Shown: piece by piece, positions 1-9,088 of the stretch
How the letters are laid out: each line of letters begins with the position of its first letter
Position numbering within the stretch: position 1 is the first letter of the stretch
NCBI RefSeq assembly: GCF_958439165.1
Contig: NZ_OY288142.1
Span: forward strand, 15,057-79,056
Length of the DNA stretch: 64,000 bases
Reading direction: 5' to 3'
Source of the DNA: an uncultured Hydrogenophaga sp.
Lineage (GTDB): Bacteria > Pseudomonadota > Gammaproteobacteria > Burkholderiales > Burkholderiaceae_C
Translations under genes and position numbers: made by a program
Notes under the pieces: model-generated
The model's database searches: none
What the model saw: only the letters and a program-made list of their open reading frames with translations
What the model was told of the DNA's origin: nothing

Positions 1-613
1 CCTCGTGCGCATCGGCCGCTGGCGGCAGGCGCGGAATGATCAGGCTCCACACCAGCCCGGCGGCCATGAAGGCCAGCGCGGTCCAGATGGCGGCGTCGTT
101 CTGCGGCCCGATCCAGGCCAGCAGGGCCGGGCCGACCACGAAGGTGACGCCCACCATGGTCTCGAACAGGCCCACGTACCGCCCCCGTTGCCCCGGTGGG
201 GAGAATTCGGCCACCACCGCCTCGGCCAGCACCCAGCGCAGGCCCGAGGCCATGCCGGCCGCCAGCTTGAGCGCGAACCACACCCCCAGCAGCGGCGACA
301 GCGCAAAGCCGGCGGTGGCCACGGTGGGGATGAGCGCTGCCAGCCACAAGGTGGGCCGGCGGCCCAGCCGGCGCGTCACGGCAGAGGCGAATGGCGTCAT
401 CAGGAACACGCCCAGCCAGCCGGTGGCCGCAAACACCCCGGCCATGGCGGTGGAGACGCCATCGTCCTTCAGACGCAGGATCAGCAGCGGCGTGAGCATG
501 AAGTAGCCCACCAGCTCCAGAAAGGTGCTGCCGAAGATGGCCAGCAGGCCCAGGCGGGCTTGGGGCGGCGGCGGGACGGCGGGGCCGGGGGACGAAATGG
601 GGACGGTCTGCAT
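1..613 (-). CDS. MFS transporter, N-terminal part (runs off window)
   Basis: The frame is open from an ATG at 613 to the window edge, giving about 204 residues of a protein whose C-terminal half lies outside. The visible part is rich in hydrophobic segments and shows the major facilitator pattern: after the second membrane segment a short cytoplasmic loop reads RRLGRRP (a variant of the MFS GxxxDRxGRR loop), and a later stretch reads SPPGQRGRYVGLFETM, typical of the MFS helix 4 entry. The substrate cannot be inferred. It is divergent from ahcY, so both genes take their promoters from the 614-842 interval. The family call is firm; a drug or sugar-type efflux role would be a guess. Confidence 0.85.
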   Translation of the reverse strand, partial: MQTVPISSPGPAVPPPPQARLGLLAIFGSTFLELVGYFMLTPLLILRLKDDGVSTAMAGVFAATGWLGVFLMTPFASAVTRRLGRRPTLWLAALIPTVATAGFALSPLLGVWFALKLAAGMASGLRWVLAEAVVAEFSPPGQRGRYVGLFETMVGVTFVVGPALLAWIGPQNDAAIWTALAFMAAGLVWSLIIPRLPPAADAHE

Positions 614-675
614 GGAGCGCGGCAGTTTCTCACAGGGACAAGCCTGGGCTGTGTACGGGAATTGACCCCGGCCGC

Positions 676-681
676 TACAAT
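676..681 (+). promoter_or_regulatory. probable -10 element of the ahcY promoter
   Basis: TACAAT at 676-681 would place transcription start near 688, just before the first base of the riboswitch. The -35 position at the right distance is weak. A TTGACC at 662-667 lies only 8 bases upstream and is too close to pair with it. Confidence 0.5.
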
Positions 682-690
682 CCGCCCATT

Positions 691-773
691 CCGAGGAGCG
701 TTGCAGCGTTCCCCCCATGCCCAGCAGCATGGCGCGGGGCGTGAGGCTCGGACTGTTTTGCAACGACGCTCAT
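691..773 (+). promoter_or_regulatory. SAH riboswitch upstream of ahcY
   Basis: The segment matches the S-adenosylhomocysteine riboswitch core known from ahcY leaders of beta- and gammaproteobacteria. The outer P1 helix pairs GAGCGT at 696-701 with ACGCTC at 766-771. The pseudoknot pairs CCGAG at 691-695 with CTCGG at 747-751. The conserved stretches GAGGAGCG, TTGCA and AGGCTCGG appear in the expected order. In characterised members SAH binding raises expression of SAH hydrolase, which removes the product inhibitor of methyltransferases. The 3' strand of P1 is shared with a terminator stem described separately. Confidence 0.93.
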
Positions 774-801
774 CCACTTGCTGTGCGATGGGCTTTTTTT
801 T
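768..801 (+). terminator. riboswitch-controlled attenuator (terminator overlapping P1)
   Basis: GCTCATC at 768-774 pairs with GATGGGC at 787-793 (one U-G wobble). An inner CAC/GTG pair extends the stem, and eight T residues follow at 794-801. The 5' arm uses bases 768-771 of the riboswitch P1 helix, so P1 and the terminator cannot form together. This predicts read-through into ahcY when SAH is bound and termination when it is not. Confidence 0.75.
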
Positions 802-842
802 CGCCCGGCCGGTGGCTCATCCCCTCAAACCGGAGCGAAAAC

Positions 843-2276
<1,434 letters not shown>

Positions 2277-2289
2277 TTCCCGCGCAGCC

Positions 2290-3039
2290 TTGCGGGTCGA
2301 TCAGTTGCTGGTGGAGCGTGCGCTGGCGGCCTCGCGGTCGCAGGCGCAGCGTCTGGTGGCCGCCGGCGTGCGCTGGCGCCTGCCCGGAAGTGACTGGCGC
2401 GTCGTCACCAAGAACGGTGAGGACGTGCCCGCCACCGCGGAGCTGGAGCTGCTGGACACCGCCGAGACGCGCTTCGTCTCGCGTGGCGGCCTCAAGCTCG
2501 AAGGCGCGCTGGACCATGTCGGGCTTTCGGTGACCGGCCTGCGCTGCCTCGATGTGGGGCAGAGCAGCGGCGGCTTCACCGACTGCCTGCTGCAGCGCGG
2601 TGCAACGCAGGTGGTGGGGGTGGATGTGGGCTCCGGCCAGCTGCACCCGTCTCTGCGCAACGACCCCCGGGTGGTGTGCCTCGAGCACGTCAATGCCCGC
2701 GATCTGACGCCTGACGCGGTGGGGGCCCCGCCGCTGTTCGACCTGCTGGTGGGGGATCTGTCCTTCATCTCGCAGACGCTGGTCTGGCCTGCGCTGGTAC
2801 CTCTCATGGCGCCGGGCGGCCACGGGCTGATGCTGGTCAAGCCGCAGTTCGAGCTGCAGCCGGCCGACATCGGCAAGGGTGGTCTGGTGCGCAGCGCCGA
2901 CAGCTACCCGCTGGTGCGCAGCCGCATCGCCGAAGCGCTGCAGTCCCTGGGGCTGCAGATGCTCGACTGGTTCGACAGTCCGATCACCGGGGGTGACGGC
3001 AACCGCGAATTTTTTGTCTTTGTCAGGAGGCCTCTGTGA
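2290..3039 (+). CDS. tlyA: TlyA-family rRNA 2'-O-methyltransferase
   Basis: The protein has 249 residues with an N-terminal S4-type RNA-binding domain (RVDQLLVERALAASRSQAQ, residues 2-20) and an FtsJ-like Rossmann methyltransferase domain (CLDVGQSSGGFTD near residue 95, GDLSFIS near 155). Characterised TlyA proteins methylate ribose 2'-O positions in 16S and 23S rRNA; some are also annotated as hemolysin. The start is TTG at 2290, 13 bases after the ahcY stop. No ATG fits between the ahcY stop and the conserved S4 motif. The gene shares the ahcY transcript, so a SAM-consuming enzyme sits directly behind the SAH-recycling enzyme. The exact rRNA targets here are not known. Confidence 0.9.
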   Translation: MRVDQLLVERALAASRSQAQRLVAAGVRWRLPGSDWRVVTKNGEDVPATAELELLDTAETRFVSRGGLKLEGALDHVGLSVTGLRCLDVGQSSGGFTDCLLQRGATQVVGVDVGSGQLHPSLRNDPRVVCLEHVNARDLTPDAVGAPPLFDLLVGDLSFISQTLVWPALVPLMAPGGHGLMLVKPQFELQPADIGKGGLVRSADSYPLVRSRIAEALQSLGLQMLDWFDSPITGGDGNREFFVFVRRPL

Positions 3040-3866
3040 GCCTGCCCATCAGTTTTGAATTCTTTCCGCCCAAGACGCCCGAAGGCGCCGACAAGCTGCG
3101 CGCCGTGCGCCAGCAGCTCTATGGCCTGAAGCCCGAGTTCTGCTCGGTCACCTACGGTGCCGGCGGCTCCACCCAGGAAGGCACCTTCGGCACGGTGCGC
3201 GCGATCCTGGCCGAGGGTGTCGATGCCGCCTCGCACTTCTCCTGCATCGGAGCCACAAAGGCCTCGGTGCGCGAGCAGCTGCACACCCTCAAGGCCATGG
3301 GCGTGAAGCGCCTGGTGGCGCTGCGGGGCGACCTGCCCAGCGGGTACGGTGCCGGTGGCGAGTTCCAGTACGCCAGCGATCTGGTGGCGTTCATCCGCGC
3401 CGAGGCCGGCTCGGACTTCCACATCGAGGTGGCAGCCTACCCCGAGGTGCACCCGCAGGCCCGCTCGCCCGAGTCCGACCTGCAGGCGTTCGTGGCCAAG
3501 GTCCGGGCGGGTGCGGACTCGGCCATCACGCAGTATTTCTACAACTCGGACGCCTACTTCCGCTTCGTCGACGATGCCCACAAGCTCGGTGCCGACGTGC
3601 CGGTGGTGCCCGGCATCATGCCGATCACCAGTTCGACGCAGCTCATGCGCTTTTCAGACGCCTGCGGTGCCGAGATCCCGCGCTGGATCCGTCTGCGGCT
3701 GCAGGCCTTCGGCGACGACACCGCGTCCATCCGCGCGTTCGGCCTGGACGTGGTCACCGACCTGTGCGACCAGTTGCGCAACGGCGGTGTGCCGGCCATC
3801 CACTTCTACACCATGAACCAGAGCGCGGCCACGCTGGAGATCGTCCAGCGCCTGCAGCCGCTCTGA
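3036..3866 (+). CDS. metF: methylenetetrahydrofolate reductase
   Basis: MetF reduces 5,10-methylenetetrahydrofolate to 5-methyltetrahydrofolate with FAD and NADH, supplying the methyl group for methionine synthesis. The 276-residue product begins with the family signature SFEFFPPKTPEG and continues with SVTYGAGGST, LVALRGD (near residue 95) and an ITQYFYN segment that lines the flavin site. The start is GTG at 3036, overlapping the tlyA stop as GTGA, so the two are translationally coupled. With ahcY it completes a homocysteine-to-methionine supply line under the SAH riboswitch. Length and motifs are normal. Confidence 0.97.
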   Translation: MSLPISFEFFPPKTPEGADKLRAVRQQLYGLKPEFCSVTYGAGGSTQEGTFGTVRAILAEGVDAASHFSCIGATKASVREQLHTLKAMGVKRLVALRGDLPSGYGAGGEFQYASDLVAFIRAEAGSDFHIEVAAYPEVHPQARSPESDLQAFVAKVRAGADSAITQYFYNSDAYFRFVDDAHKLGADVPVVPGIMPITSSTQLMRFSDACGAEIPRWIRLRLQAFGDDTASIRAFGLDVVTDLCDQLRNGGVPAIHFYTMNQSAATLEIVQRLQPL

Positions 3867-3873
3867 CCTGCCC

Positions 3874-4290
3874 ATGGCCACCACCCACCGCGCGCTGCTC
3901 TGGGGAGTGCTGATGCCGGCACTCTGGCTGGCCGGGTGCGCCACCCGCGCGCCAGTCCCGCCGCCGGTGCAGCCGCCGGCCGCCGGGCAGACCGACCCGC
4001 GCGAGATCGAGCGCGGCATCGGTTCCTGGTATGGCGAGGGGTTTCAGGGACGCAAGACCGCCAGCGGAGAGGCCTTCGATGCCGGCGCAATGACCGCTGC
4101 CCACCGCACGCTGCCTTTCGGCACGCTGGTGCGGGTGCGCAACCCGGCCAACGGGCAGGAGGTGGTGGTGCGCATCAACGATCGGGGTCCGCACATCGGT
4201 GGCCGCGTCATCGACCTCAGCCGTGCCGCGGCGACCCGCATCGGGCTGCTGCGTGCGGGTGTGGCGCCCGTGGTACTGCTGCGCGAGTGA
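3874..4290 (+). CDS. rlpA: RlpA-family septal ring lipoprotein (double-psi beta-barrel)
   Basis: This is a short 138-residue lipoprotein. The N-terminal signal ends in the lipobox LAGC (cysteine at residue 22). A proline-rich linker and a double-psi beta-barrel follow, with the family motifs GSWYGEGFQGRKTASGE, LPFGTLVRVRN and VVRINDRGP. RlpA proteins are outer-membrane lipoproteins at the septum, and some are lytic transglycosylases acting on glycan strands without stem peptides. The C-terminal SPOR domain of longer RlpA proteins is absent, so septal targeting must differ or be missing. It starts 7 bases after metF and may be the last gene of that run. Confidence 0.88.
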   Translation: MATTHRALLWGVLMPALWLAGCATRAPVPPPVQPPAAGQTDPREIERGIGSWYGEGFQGRKTASGEAFDAGAMTAAHRTLPFGTLVRVRNPANGQEVVVRINDRGPHIGGRVIDLSRAAATRIGLLRAGVAPVVLLRE

Positions 4291-4310
4291 GGTTTGACCT
4301 GCGTCAAACC
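4291..4310. promoter_or_regulatory. FNR/ANR-type palindrome 1 upstream of ompW
   Basis: Two perfect 8-base arms, GGTTTGAC and GTCAAACC, flank the spacer CTGC. The core TTGAC-N4-GTCAA is the symmetric form of the FNR/ANR/DNR box. It begins directly after the rlpA stop and lies about 116 bases upstream of the ompW start. Confidence 0.65.
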
Positions 4311-4344
4311 GGCTGCTGGCCCTGGCCGGTGCGGGGTGCCGGGT

Positions 4345-4360
4345 TTGATGCAGCGCAAAT
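4345..4360. promoter_or_regulatory. FNR/ANR-type half-conserved site 2 upstream of ompW
   Basis: TTTGAT-GCAG-CGCAAA keeps one consensus TTGAT half and a degenerate second half. Its centre is 52 bases from that of the first palindrome and 66 bases upstream of the ompW start codon. Two such sites in a 70-base interval suggest oxygen-responsive control of ompW. Confidence 0.5.
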
Positions 4361-4425
4361 TCAGGGCCGGATGCGGCACTTGTAATGGATCGCGGGAATG
4401 TTCCCGGACCGATCCATTCACAGCC

Positions 4426-5025
4426 ATGAAACGCTCCACCCTCGCTCTGGCCGCCGCCCTCCTGCTCGCCGGCGGCAACACGTTCGCCCAGGATTTCAAG
4501 GCCGGCGACCTGCTGGTCCGCGCCCGCGCCGTGCACCTCGACTCGTCCAACAAGGACAGCACCGGCCTGGGTCTGACCATCGACAACAAGACCCTGCCGG
4601 AAGTCGACTTCTCGTACTTCTTCACCCCGAACCTGGCGGCCGAGCTGGTGCTCACCGTGCCGCAGAAGCAGACCGTGTCGTCCAACGGCGCGGCCATCGG
4701 CACCCTGAAGCACCTGCCGCCCACGCTGACGCTGCAGTACCACTTCAACACGGCCAGCGGCATCAAGCCCTATGTGGGTGCGGGTGTGAACTACACGCGC
4801 TTCAGCTCGGTGAACCTGCTGAACGGCGGCGCGACCATCGACCGCAACAGCTGGGGCGGCGCGCTGCAGGTGGGCGTCGACATTCCGCTGTCCAAGGACC
4901 TCTACCTCAACATCGACGTGAAGAAGGTCTACATCCAGACCGATGTGTTCACCGGTGCCACCCGGGCAGGCACCTTCAAGATCGACCCGGTGCTGGTCGG
5001 GGTGGGTCTGGGCTGGCGCTTCTGA
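4426..5025 (+). CDS. ompW: OmpW-family outer membrane protein
   Basis: The 199-residue product has a cleavable signal peptide (KRSTLALAAALLLAGGNTFA) and then the OmpW eight-strand barrel pattern: FKAGDLLVRARAVHL at the mature N-terminus, FTPNLAAELVLTVPQ, KHLPPTLTLQYHFN, a KPYVGAGVNYT strand and the terminal GLGWRF ending in phenylalanine, the Bam recognition signal. OmpW forms a small hydrophobic channel in the outer membrane and in several bacteria is induced by low oxygen. I chose the ATG at 4426 because it gives the signal peptide directly. The two FNR-like sites upstream fit oxygen control. It converges with paaE. Confidence 0.95.
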   Translation: MKRSTLALAAALLLAGGNTFAQDFKAGDLLVRARAVHLDSSNKDSTGLGLTIDNKTLPEVDFSYFFTPNLAAELVLTVPQKQTVSSNGAAIGTLKHLPPTLTLQYHFNTASGIKPYVGAGVNYTRFSSVNLLNGGATIDRNSWGGALQVGVDIPLSKDLYLNIDVKKVYIQTDVFTGATRAGTFKIDPVLVGVGLGWRF

Positions 5026-5055
5026 GGCGATCCGCCGCCCGACGCCTGTCGCGCT

Positions 5056-6186
5056 TCAGCGCTCGTCGAAGCTCACCACCACCCGGTCGGTGGTGGGTCG
5101 GGCCTGACAGCTCAGCACGAAGCCCTGCGCAGCCTCCCACGGCTCCAGGGTGAAGTTCTTCTCCATCTCCACCGCGCCTTCCATCACCTTGGCGCGGCAG
5201 GTGCAGCACACGCCACCGCGGCACGACCAGGGCAGGTCGAGGCCAGCGTCCAGTGCCACGTCGAGCACGCGCTCGTCGCGTTCCATGCGCAGCTCGTGGG
5301 CCTTGCCGTCGAGCAGCACGGTCAGTGCCACGCTGCCGATGCCGTCGGCTGCGTGGGCCTCTCGCCGGGGGCGTGCCGGCACCGGTGCCGTGCCGCTGCT
5401 GAAGCGTTCGGTGTGGATGCGCTCGGGCTTGACGCCGGCCTCGCGCAGCGCGGTTTCCGTGGCGTCGATCATGGCTTCAGGGCCGCAGATGAACACCTCG
5501 TCCAGGCTGGCCACCGGCAGCAGCGTGCCGAGCAGGGATCGCACCTTGTCGCCGTCGATGCGGCCTTCGAGCAACGGCACCTCCTGCGCCTGGCGCGAGA
5601 GCACGTGAACCAGCGTCAGCCGGTCGCGGTAGCGGTCCTTGAGGTCCTGCAGGGTCTCGTTGAACATCACGCTGCCCATGCGCCGGTTGCCATAGACCAG
5701 GGTGAACTTGGCCAGCGGCGATTCGTCGAGCGTGCTGTGCAGGATGGACAGGATCGGCGTGATGCCCGAGCCGGCCGCGAAGCCCACCCGGTGCAGCGCG
5801 CGTGGCCGCTGCACCGTGAAGCGGCCATCCGGCGGCATCACCTGCAGCGCCATGCCGGGCCGGAGTTCCTGGGCCGCCCAGTTCGAGAAGACGCCGCCTT
5901 CCACCGCCCGGATGCCCAGGGTGAGCTCCCCGCGTTCGTGGTACAGGCTGCGCGGGCTGCTGATGGAGTAGCTGCGCCGGACGTCCTGGCCACCGATGCT
6001 GGCGCGCACGGTCAGGAACTGGCCGGGCTCGAACGCGAAGGCCTCGCGCAGCTCCGGTGGCACCGACAAGGTGATGGCCACCGACTCGCCGGCTTCCGGC
6101 TGGACGCGGGCGATGCGCAGTTCGTGGAATCGCGGCGCGGTGGACGCCGCGGAGACGGCAGGGGAGGCGGTGTCGGCTGCGCTCAT
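5056..6186 (-). CDS. paaE: phenylacetyl-CoA epoxidase reductase subunit PaaE
   Basis: PaaE passes electrons from NADPH through FAD and a 2Fe-2S cluster to the PaaAC oxygenase, which epoxidises phenylacetyl-CoA. The 376-residue protein shows a ferredoxin-reductase domain (RRSYSISSP for FAD near residue 73, GSGITPILSI near 127) and a C-terminal plant-type ferredoxin domain whose cluster ligands are visible in CRGGVCCTCRAKV. The ATG at 6186 is 20 bases after the paaD stop. It is the last gene of the minus-strand paaABCDE run. An N-terminal extension reading through paaD is a shadow and was excluded. Confidence 0.97.
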   Translation of the reverse strand: MSAADTASPAVSAASTAPRFHELRIARVQPEAGESVAITLSVPPELREAFAFEPGQFLTVRASIGGQDVRRSYSISSPRSLYHERGELTLGIRAVEGGVFSNWAAQELRPGMALQVMPPDGRFTVQRPRALHRVGFAAGSGITPILSILHSTLDESPLAKFTLVYGNRRMGSVMFNETLQDLKDRYRDRLTLVHVLSRQAQEVPLLEGRIDGDKVRSLLGTLLPVASLDEVFICGPEAMIDATETALREAGVKPERIHTERFSSGTAPVPARPRREAHAADGIGSVALTVLLDGKAHELRMERDERVLDVALDAGLDLPWSCRGGVCCTCRAKVMEGAVEMEKNFTLEPWEAAQGFVLSCQARPTTDRVVVSFDER

Positions 6187-6206
6187 GGGTGGCCCGGTCG
6201 GTCCGG

Positions 6207-6737
6207 TCAGTAGGGTTTGAAATAGTCGAACGGCTCCAGGCAGTCCAGACAGCGGTAGAGCGCCTTGCAGGCCGTGGAGCCGAAGGGCGATGTTTCGGTG
6301 GTGCGGCTCGAGCCGCACTGCGGGCAGGCGATGGCGGGCGTGCTGCCCGGCGGCGGTGCGAACCGGATCACGTTGGGATGGCCGGTGGGTGTGGCGCCAC
6401 ACTGGGGCGGCGCGATGCCGTAGGCGCGCAGCTTTTCGCGGGCGGCGGGGGTCATCCAGTCGGTGGTCCAGGCCGGGGAGAGCTGAGTCACCACCCGGGC
6501 CTGCAGACCGGCGCCGGCAACGGCCTGGCGCACGTCGTCCTCGATCTGCCCCATGGCCGGACAGCCGCTGTAGGTCGGTGTGATGACCACCTCGGGCATG
6601 CCGTCGGGGCCGCGCCGCACCTCGCGCAGGATACCCAGTTCGCGCAGGCTCACCACCGGGATCTCGGGGTCGGTGAGCGGCTCCAGCACCGCCCAGAGCG
6701 ATGCCATCGACGGATCGGGTGCCGCTGCGGCCGACAT
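6207..6737 (-). CDS. paaD: phenylacetyl-CoA epoxidase maturation subunit PaaD
   Basis: PaaD (also called PaaJ) is a MIP18/DUF59-family protein needed for activity of the epoxidase, probably in iron-sulfur or metal assembly. The 176-residue product has the DUF59 core LTDPEIPVVSLRELGILR and VVITPTYSGCPAM, then a C-terminal zinc-ribbon-like end with CPQCGSS and CLDCLEPFDYFKPY. The start ATG at 6737 shares a base with the paaC stop (TGATG), so translation is coupled. Length and motifs match the family. Confidence 0.96.
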   Translation of the reverse strand: MSAAAAPDPSMASLWAVLEPLTDPEIPVVSLRELGILREVRRGPDGMPEVVITPTYSGCPAMGQIEDDVRQAVAGAGLQARVVTQLSPAWTTDWMTPAAREKLRAYGIAPPQCGATPTGHPNVIRFAPPPGSTPAIACPQCGSSRTTETSPFGSTACKALYRCLDCLEPFDYFKPY

Positions 6738-7606
6738 CACCAGACCGCGTTCGGGTGGGCGCGGGCCAGGCTCTGCATCTCGGCCAGCAGGAACCCCATG
6801 TGCTCCGAGTGCACGCCGCGCTTGCCGGTGGGGACGAAGCCGCCGTCGGCCGGGCGCTTCAGCGTGGCCTGGGCGATGGCTGCGTCCACGGTGGTGTTCC
6901 AGTCGTCCCGCAGGCTCGCCAGGGCCACGCCGGTGCCGGTGTCGACGGCCTGAAGTTCGGCCGGGCTGGCGACCCAGAATTCCTGGCAATACGGCATGAG
7001 GTGGTTCAGTGCGGCTTGGGTGCGGGCATGCGATTCATCGGTGCCGTCGCCCAGTCGGACCAGCCAGTCACCGGCATGGCGCTGGTGGTAGCGCGCCTCC
7101 TTCAGCGACTTGGCGGCTATGCCGGCCAGCTGGGCATCGGCGCTGGTCTGCAGGGCAGTCCACAGCGGTACGGTCAGCGCGCTGAACAGGAAGTTGCGCA
7201 CCACGGTGGTGGCGAAGTCGCGCTGGTTGCGCGCCGGGCCTGCCAGCGGGCCGTGGTGCGGCAGCTCGGCCAGGGTGTGGTTGCGGAATGCGTGCTCGTC
7301 GCGGAAATAGGCCAGGGTGTCTTCGGTCAGCACACCGTGCTGACGGGCCCCCTTGAGGTGGGCGAAGCGCACCGCTGCATCGGCATCGGCACCGATGCAG
7401 GCGGCCGCGTGCTGGTAGAGCAACCGGGCCAGGCCCAGGTGGTCCAGGCTGTGGTTGGCCAGGGCCAGGTCTTCCTCCAGGATGGGGCCGTGGCCGCACC
7501 ACTCGGCATTGCGCTGGCCCAGCACCAGCGCATCGTCGGCCAGCTGCAGCAGGTAGTCGACCGGCGCGATGCGGGTGGAAGCTTCCAGGGCGGCGACGGC
7601 TTCCAT
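6737..7606 (-). CDS. paaC: phenylacetyl-CoA epoxidase structural subunit PaaC
   Basis: PaaC is the non-catalytic ferritin-like partner of PaaA in the ring 1,2-epoxidase. The 289-residue product is helical, with LLQLADDALVLGQRNAEWCGHGP and KEARYHQRHAGDWLVRLGDGT typical of PaaC. The ATG at 7606 overlaps the paaB stop as TGATG. A GTG directly in front at 7609 is the alternative and adds one residue. PaaA and PaaC form the heterodimer core. Confidence 0.96.
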   Translation of the reverse strand: MEAVAALEASTRIAPVDYLLQLADDALVLGQRNAEWCGHGPILEEDLALANHSLDHLGLARLLYQHAAACIGADADAAVRFAHLKGARQHGVLTEDTLAYFRDEHAFRNHTLAELPHHGPLAGPARNQRDFATTVVRNFLFSALTVPLWTALQTSADAQLAGIAAKSLKEARYHQRHAGDWLVRLGDGTDESHARTQAALNHLMPYCQEFWVASPAELQAVDTGTGVALASLRDDWNTTVDAAIAQATLKRPADGGFVPTGKRGVHSEHMGFLLAEMQSLARAHPNAVW

Positions 7607-7920
7607 CACATGTGCCCCACGCGCTCGGGGATCTCGTAGAAGGTCGGGTGGCGGTACACCTTGTCGGCCGACGGGTCGAAGAAGCTGTCCTTGCTGTCGG
7701 GCTCGCTGGCCACGATGCTGGCCGACGGCACCACCCAGATGCTCACGCCTTCCTGCCGGCGGGTGTAGACATCACGCGCCATCTGCAGCGCGTGACGCGC
7801 GTCGCTGGCGTGCAGGCTGCCGCAGTGCTTGTGTTCCAGGCCCTGCTTGCTGCGCACGAAGACTTCCCAAAGCGGCCATTCCTTGAGCGCCTGAGCGTCG
7901 GGGTTCGCGGGCGTGCTCAT
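7606..7920 (-). CDS. paaB: phenylacetyl-CoA epoxidase subunit PaaB
   Basis: This 104-residue protein carries the PaaB pattern: WPLWEVFVRSKQGLEHKHCGSLHA at the N-terminus, then ALQMARDVYTRRQEGVSIWVVP. PaaB is required for the multicomponent epoxidase and probably bridges the PaaAC heterodimers. Its ATG overlaps the paaA stop as ATGA, and its own stop overlaps the paaC start. Full family length. Confidence 0.97.
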   Translation of the reverse strand: MSTPANPDAQALKEWPLWEVFVRSKQGLEHKHCGSLHASDARHALQMARDVYTRRQEGVSIWVVPSASIVASEPDSKDSFFDPSADKVYRHPTFYEIPERVGHM

Positions 7921-8927
7921 GCGGCCTCCTGGTGCTGGCGGTCCTGCTGCTTGCGGGCGTGCGCCAGGGCGGCTTCCCGCACCCAGGCGCCGTTCTCCCA
8001 GGCCTTGACCCGGGTCGCCAGGCGTTCCTGGTTGCAGGGTCCGTTACCGTTCACCACCTGCCAGAACTCGTCCCAGTCGATGGCGCCGAAGTCGTGGTGG
8101 CCACGCTCGGCATTCCACTTCAGATCGGGGTCGGGGAGGGTGACGCCCAGCACCTCGGCCTGCGGCACGGTGGCGTCCACGAACTTCTGACGCAGGTCGT
8201 CGTTGCTGATGCGCTTGATGCCCCAGCGCATGCCCTGCACGCTGTTGGGGCTGTCGGCGTCCGGCGGTCCGAACATGGCCAGGCACTTCCACCACCAGCG
8301 GTTGACTGCGTCCTGCACCATGGCCTTCTGCTCGGGCGTGCCCTGCATCATGGTCAGCAGGGCTTCATAGCCCTGGCGCTGGTGGAAGCTCTCTTCCTTG
8401 CAGACCCGGATCATGGCGCGGGCGTACGGCCCGTAGCTGCAGCGGCACAGGGGGATCTGGTTCATGATCGCCGCGCCGTCGACCAGCCAGCCGATCACGC
8501 CCACGTCGGCCCAGGTGAGGGTGGGGTAGTTGAAGATGGAGCTGTACTTGGCGCGTCCGCTGTGCAGCGCGTCGAACATCTGGTCGCGGCTGGTGCCCAG
8601 CGTTTCGGCGGCGCTGTACAGGTAAAGGCCGTGTCCTCCCTCGTCCTGCACCTTGGCCACCAGGATGGCCTTGCGCTTGAGGCTGGGTGCACGGCTGATC
8701 CAGTTGCCCTCGGGCAGCATGCCCACGATCTCGGAGTGCGCGTGCTGGCTGATCTGCCGCACCAGCGTCTTGCGGTAGGCATCGGGCATCCAGTCGCGCG
8801 GCTCGATCTTGCCGTCGGCATCGATGACCGTGTCGAAGCGGACCTGCAGATCGGCGTCGGCCGGGGCGGGCACGGCCTGCAGGGTGGGGGTGCCGCCATC
8901 GGGCACGTTGAACGACTGCGTGTACAT
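7917..8927 (-). CDS. paaA: phenylacetyl-CoA epoxidase catalytic subunit PaaA
   Basis: PaaA carries the di-iron site that epoxidises the aromatic ring of phenylacetyl-CoA. The 336-residue product has the ferritin-like iron-ligand segments VQDEGGHGLYLYSAAE (residues about 92-107) and VCKEESFHQRQGYE (about 175-188). GAGGAGACAGCC precedes the ATG at 8927, a strong ribosome site. It is the first gene of paaABCDE; the other catabolic genes (paaG, H, K, Z) and the regulator paaR are not in this window. A -10 TATACT and a palindrome lie upstream. Confidence 0.98.
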   Translation of the reverse strand: MYTQSFNVPDGGTPTLQAVPAPADADLQVRFDTVIDADGKIEPRDWMPDAYRKTLVRQISQHAHSEIVGMLPEGNWISRAPSLKRKAILVAKVQDEGGHGLYLYSAAETLGTSRDQMFDALHSGRAKYSSIFNYPTLTWADVGVIGWLVDGAAIMNQIPLCRCSYGPYARAMIRVCKEESFHQRQGYEALLTMMQGTPEQKAMVQDAVNRWWWKCLAMFGPPDADSPNSVQGMRWGIKRISNDDLRQKFVDATVPQAEVLGVTLPDPDLKWNAERGHHDFGAIDWDEFWQVVNGNGPCNQERLATRVKAWENGAWVREAALAHARKQQDRQHQEAA

Positions 8928-8976
8928 GGCTGTCTCCTCGGGCTGGCAGGCGCGCCATTGGCGCCAGCTGATCCGC

Positions 8977-9009
8977 AGTATAGCGAGTTACCCAACCGGT
9001 CGGTCGGTT
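8977..9009 (-). promoter_or_regulatory. paaA promoter with TetR-type operator
   Basis: On the minus strand TATACT (8982-8977) is a good -10. The palindrome AACCG-N6-CGGTT at 8994-9009 covers the place where the -35 should lie, and no consensus -35 is seen there. A repressor bound here would block the promoter. PaaR, a TetR regulator that responds to phenylacetyl-CoA, is the known candidate in related bacteria; its gene is not in the window. Confidence 0.6.
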
Positions 9010-9088
9010 AATTGCAATGCCCGCCCGGTGCGGTCGGATGAACCCCGGCAGGGCAGCGCTGCCGTCGGCTCCGGCGCACCATGTGCCC

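Noticed and set aside
662..681. TTGACC/TACAAT as a complete promoter for ahcY
   Set aside because: The hexamers are only 8 bases apart, so only the TACAAT was kept as a probable -10.
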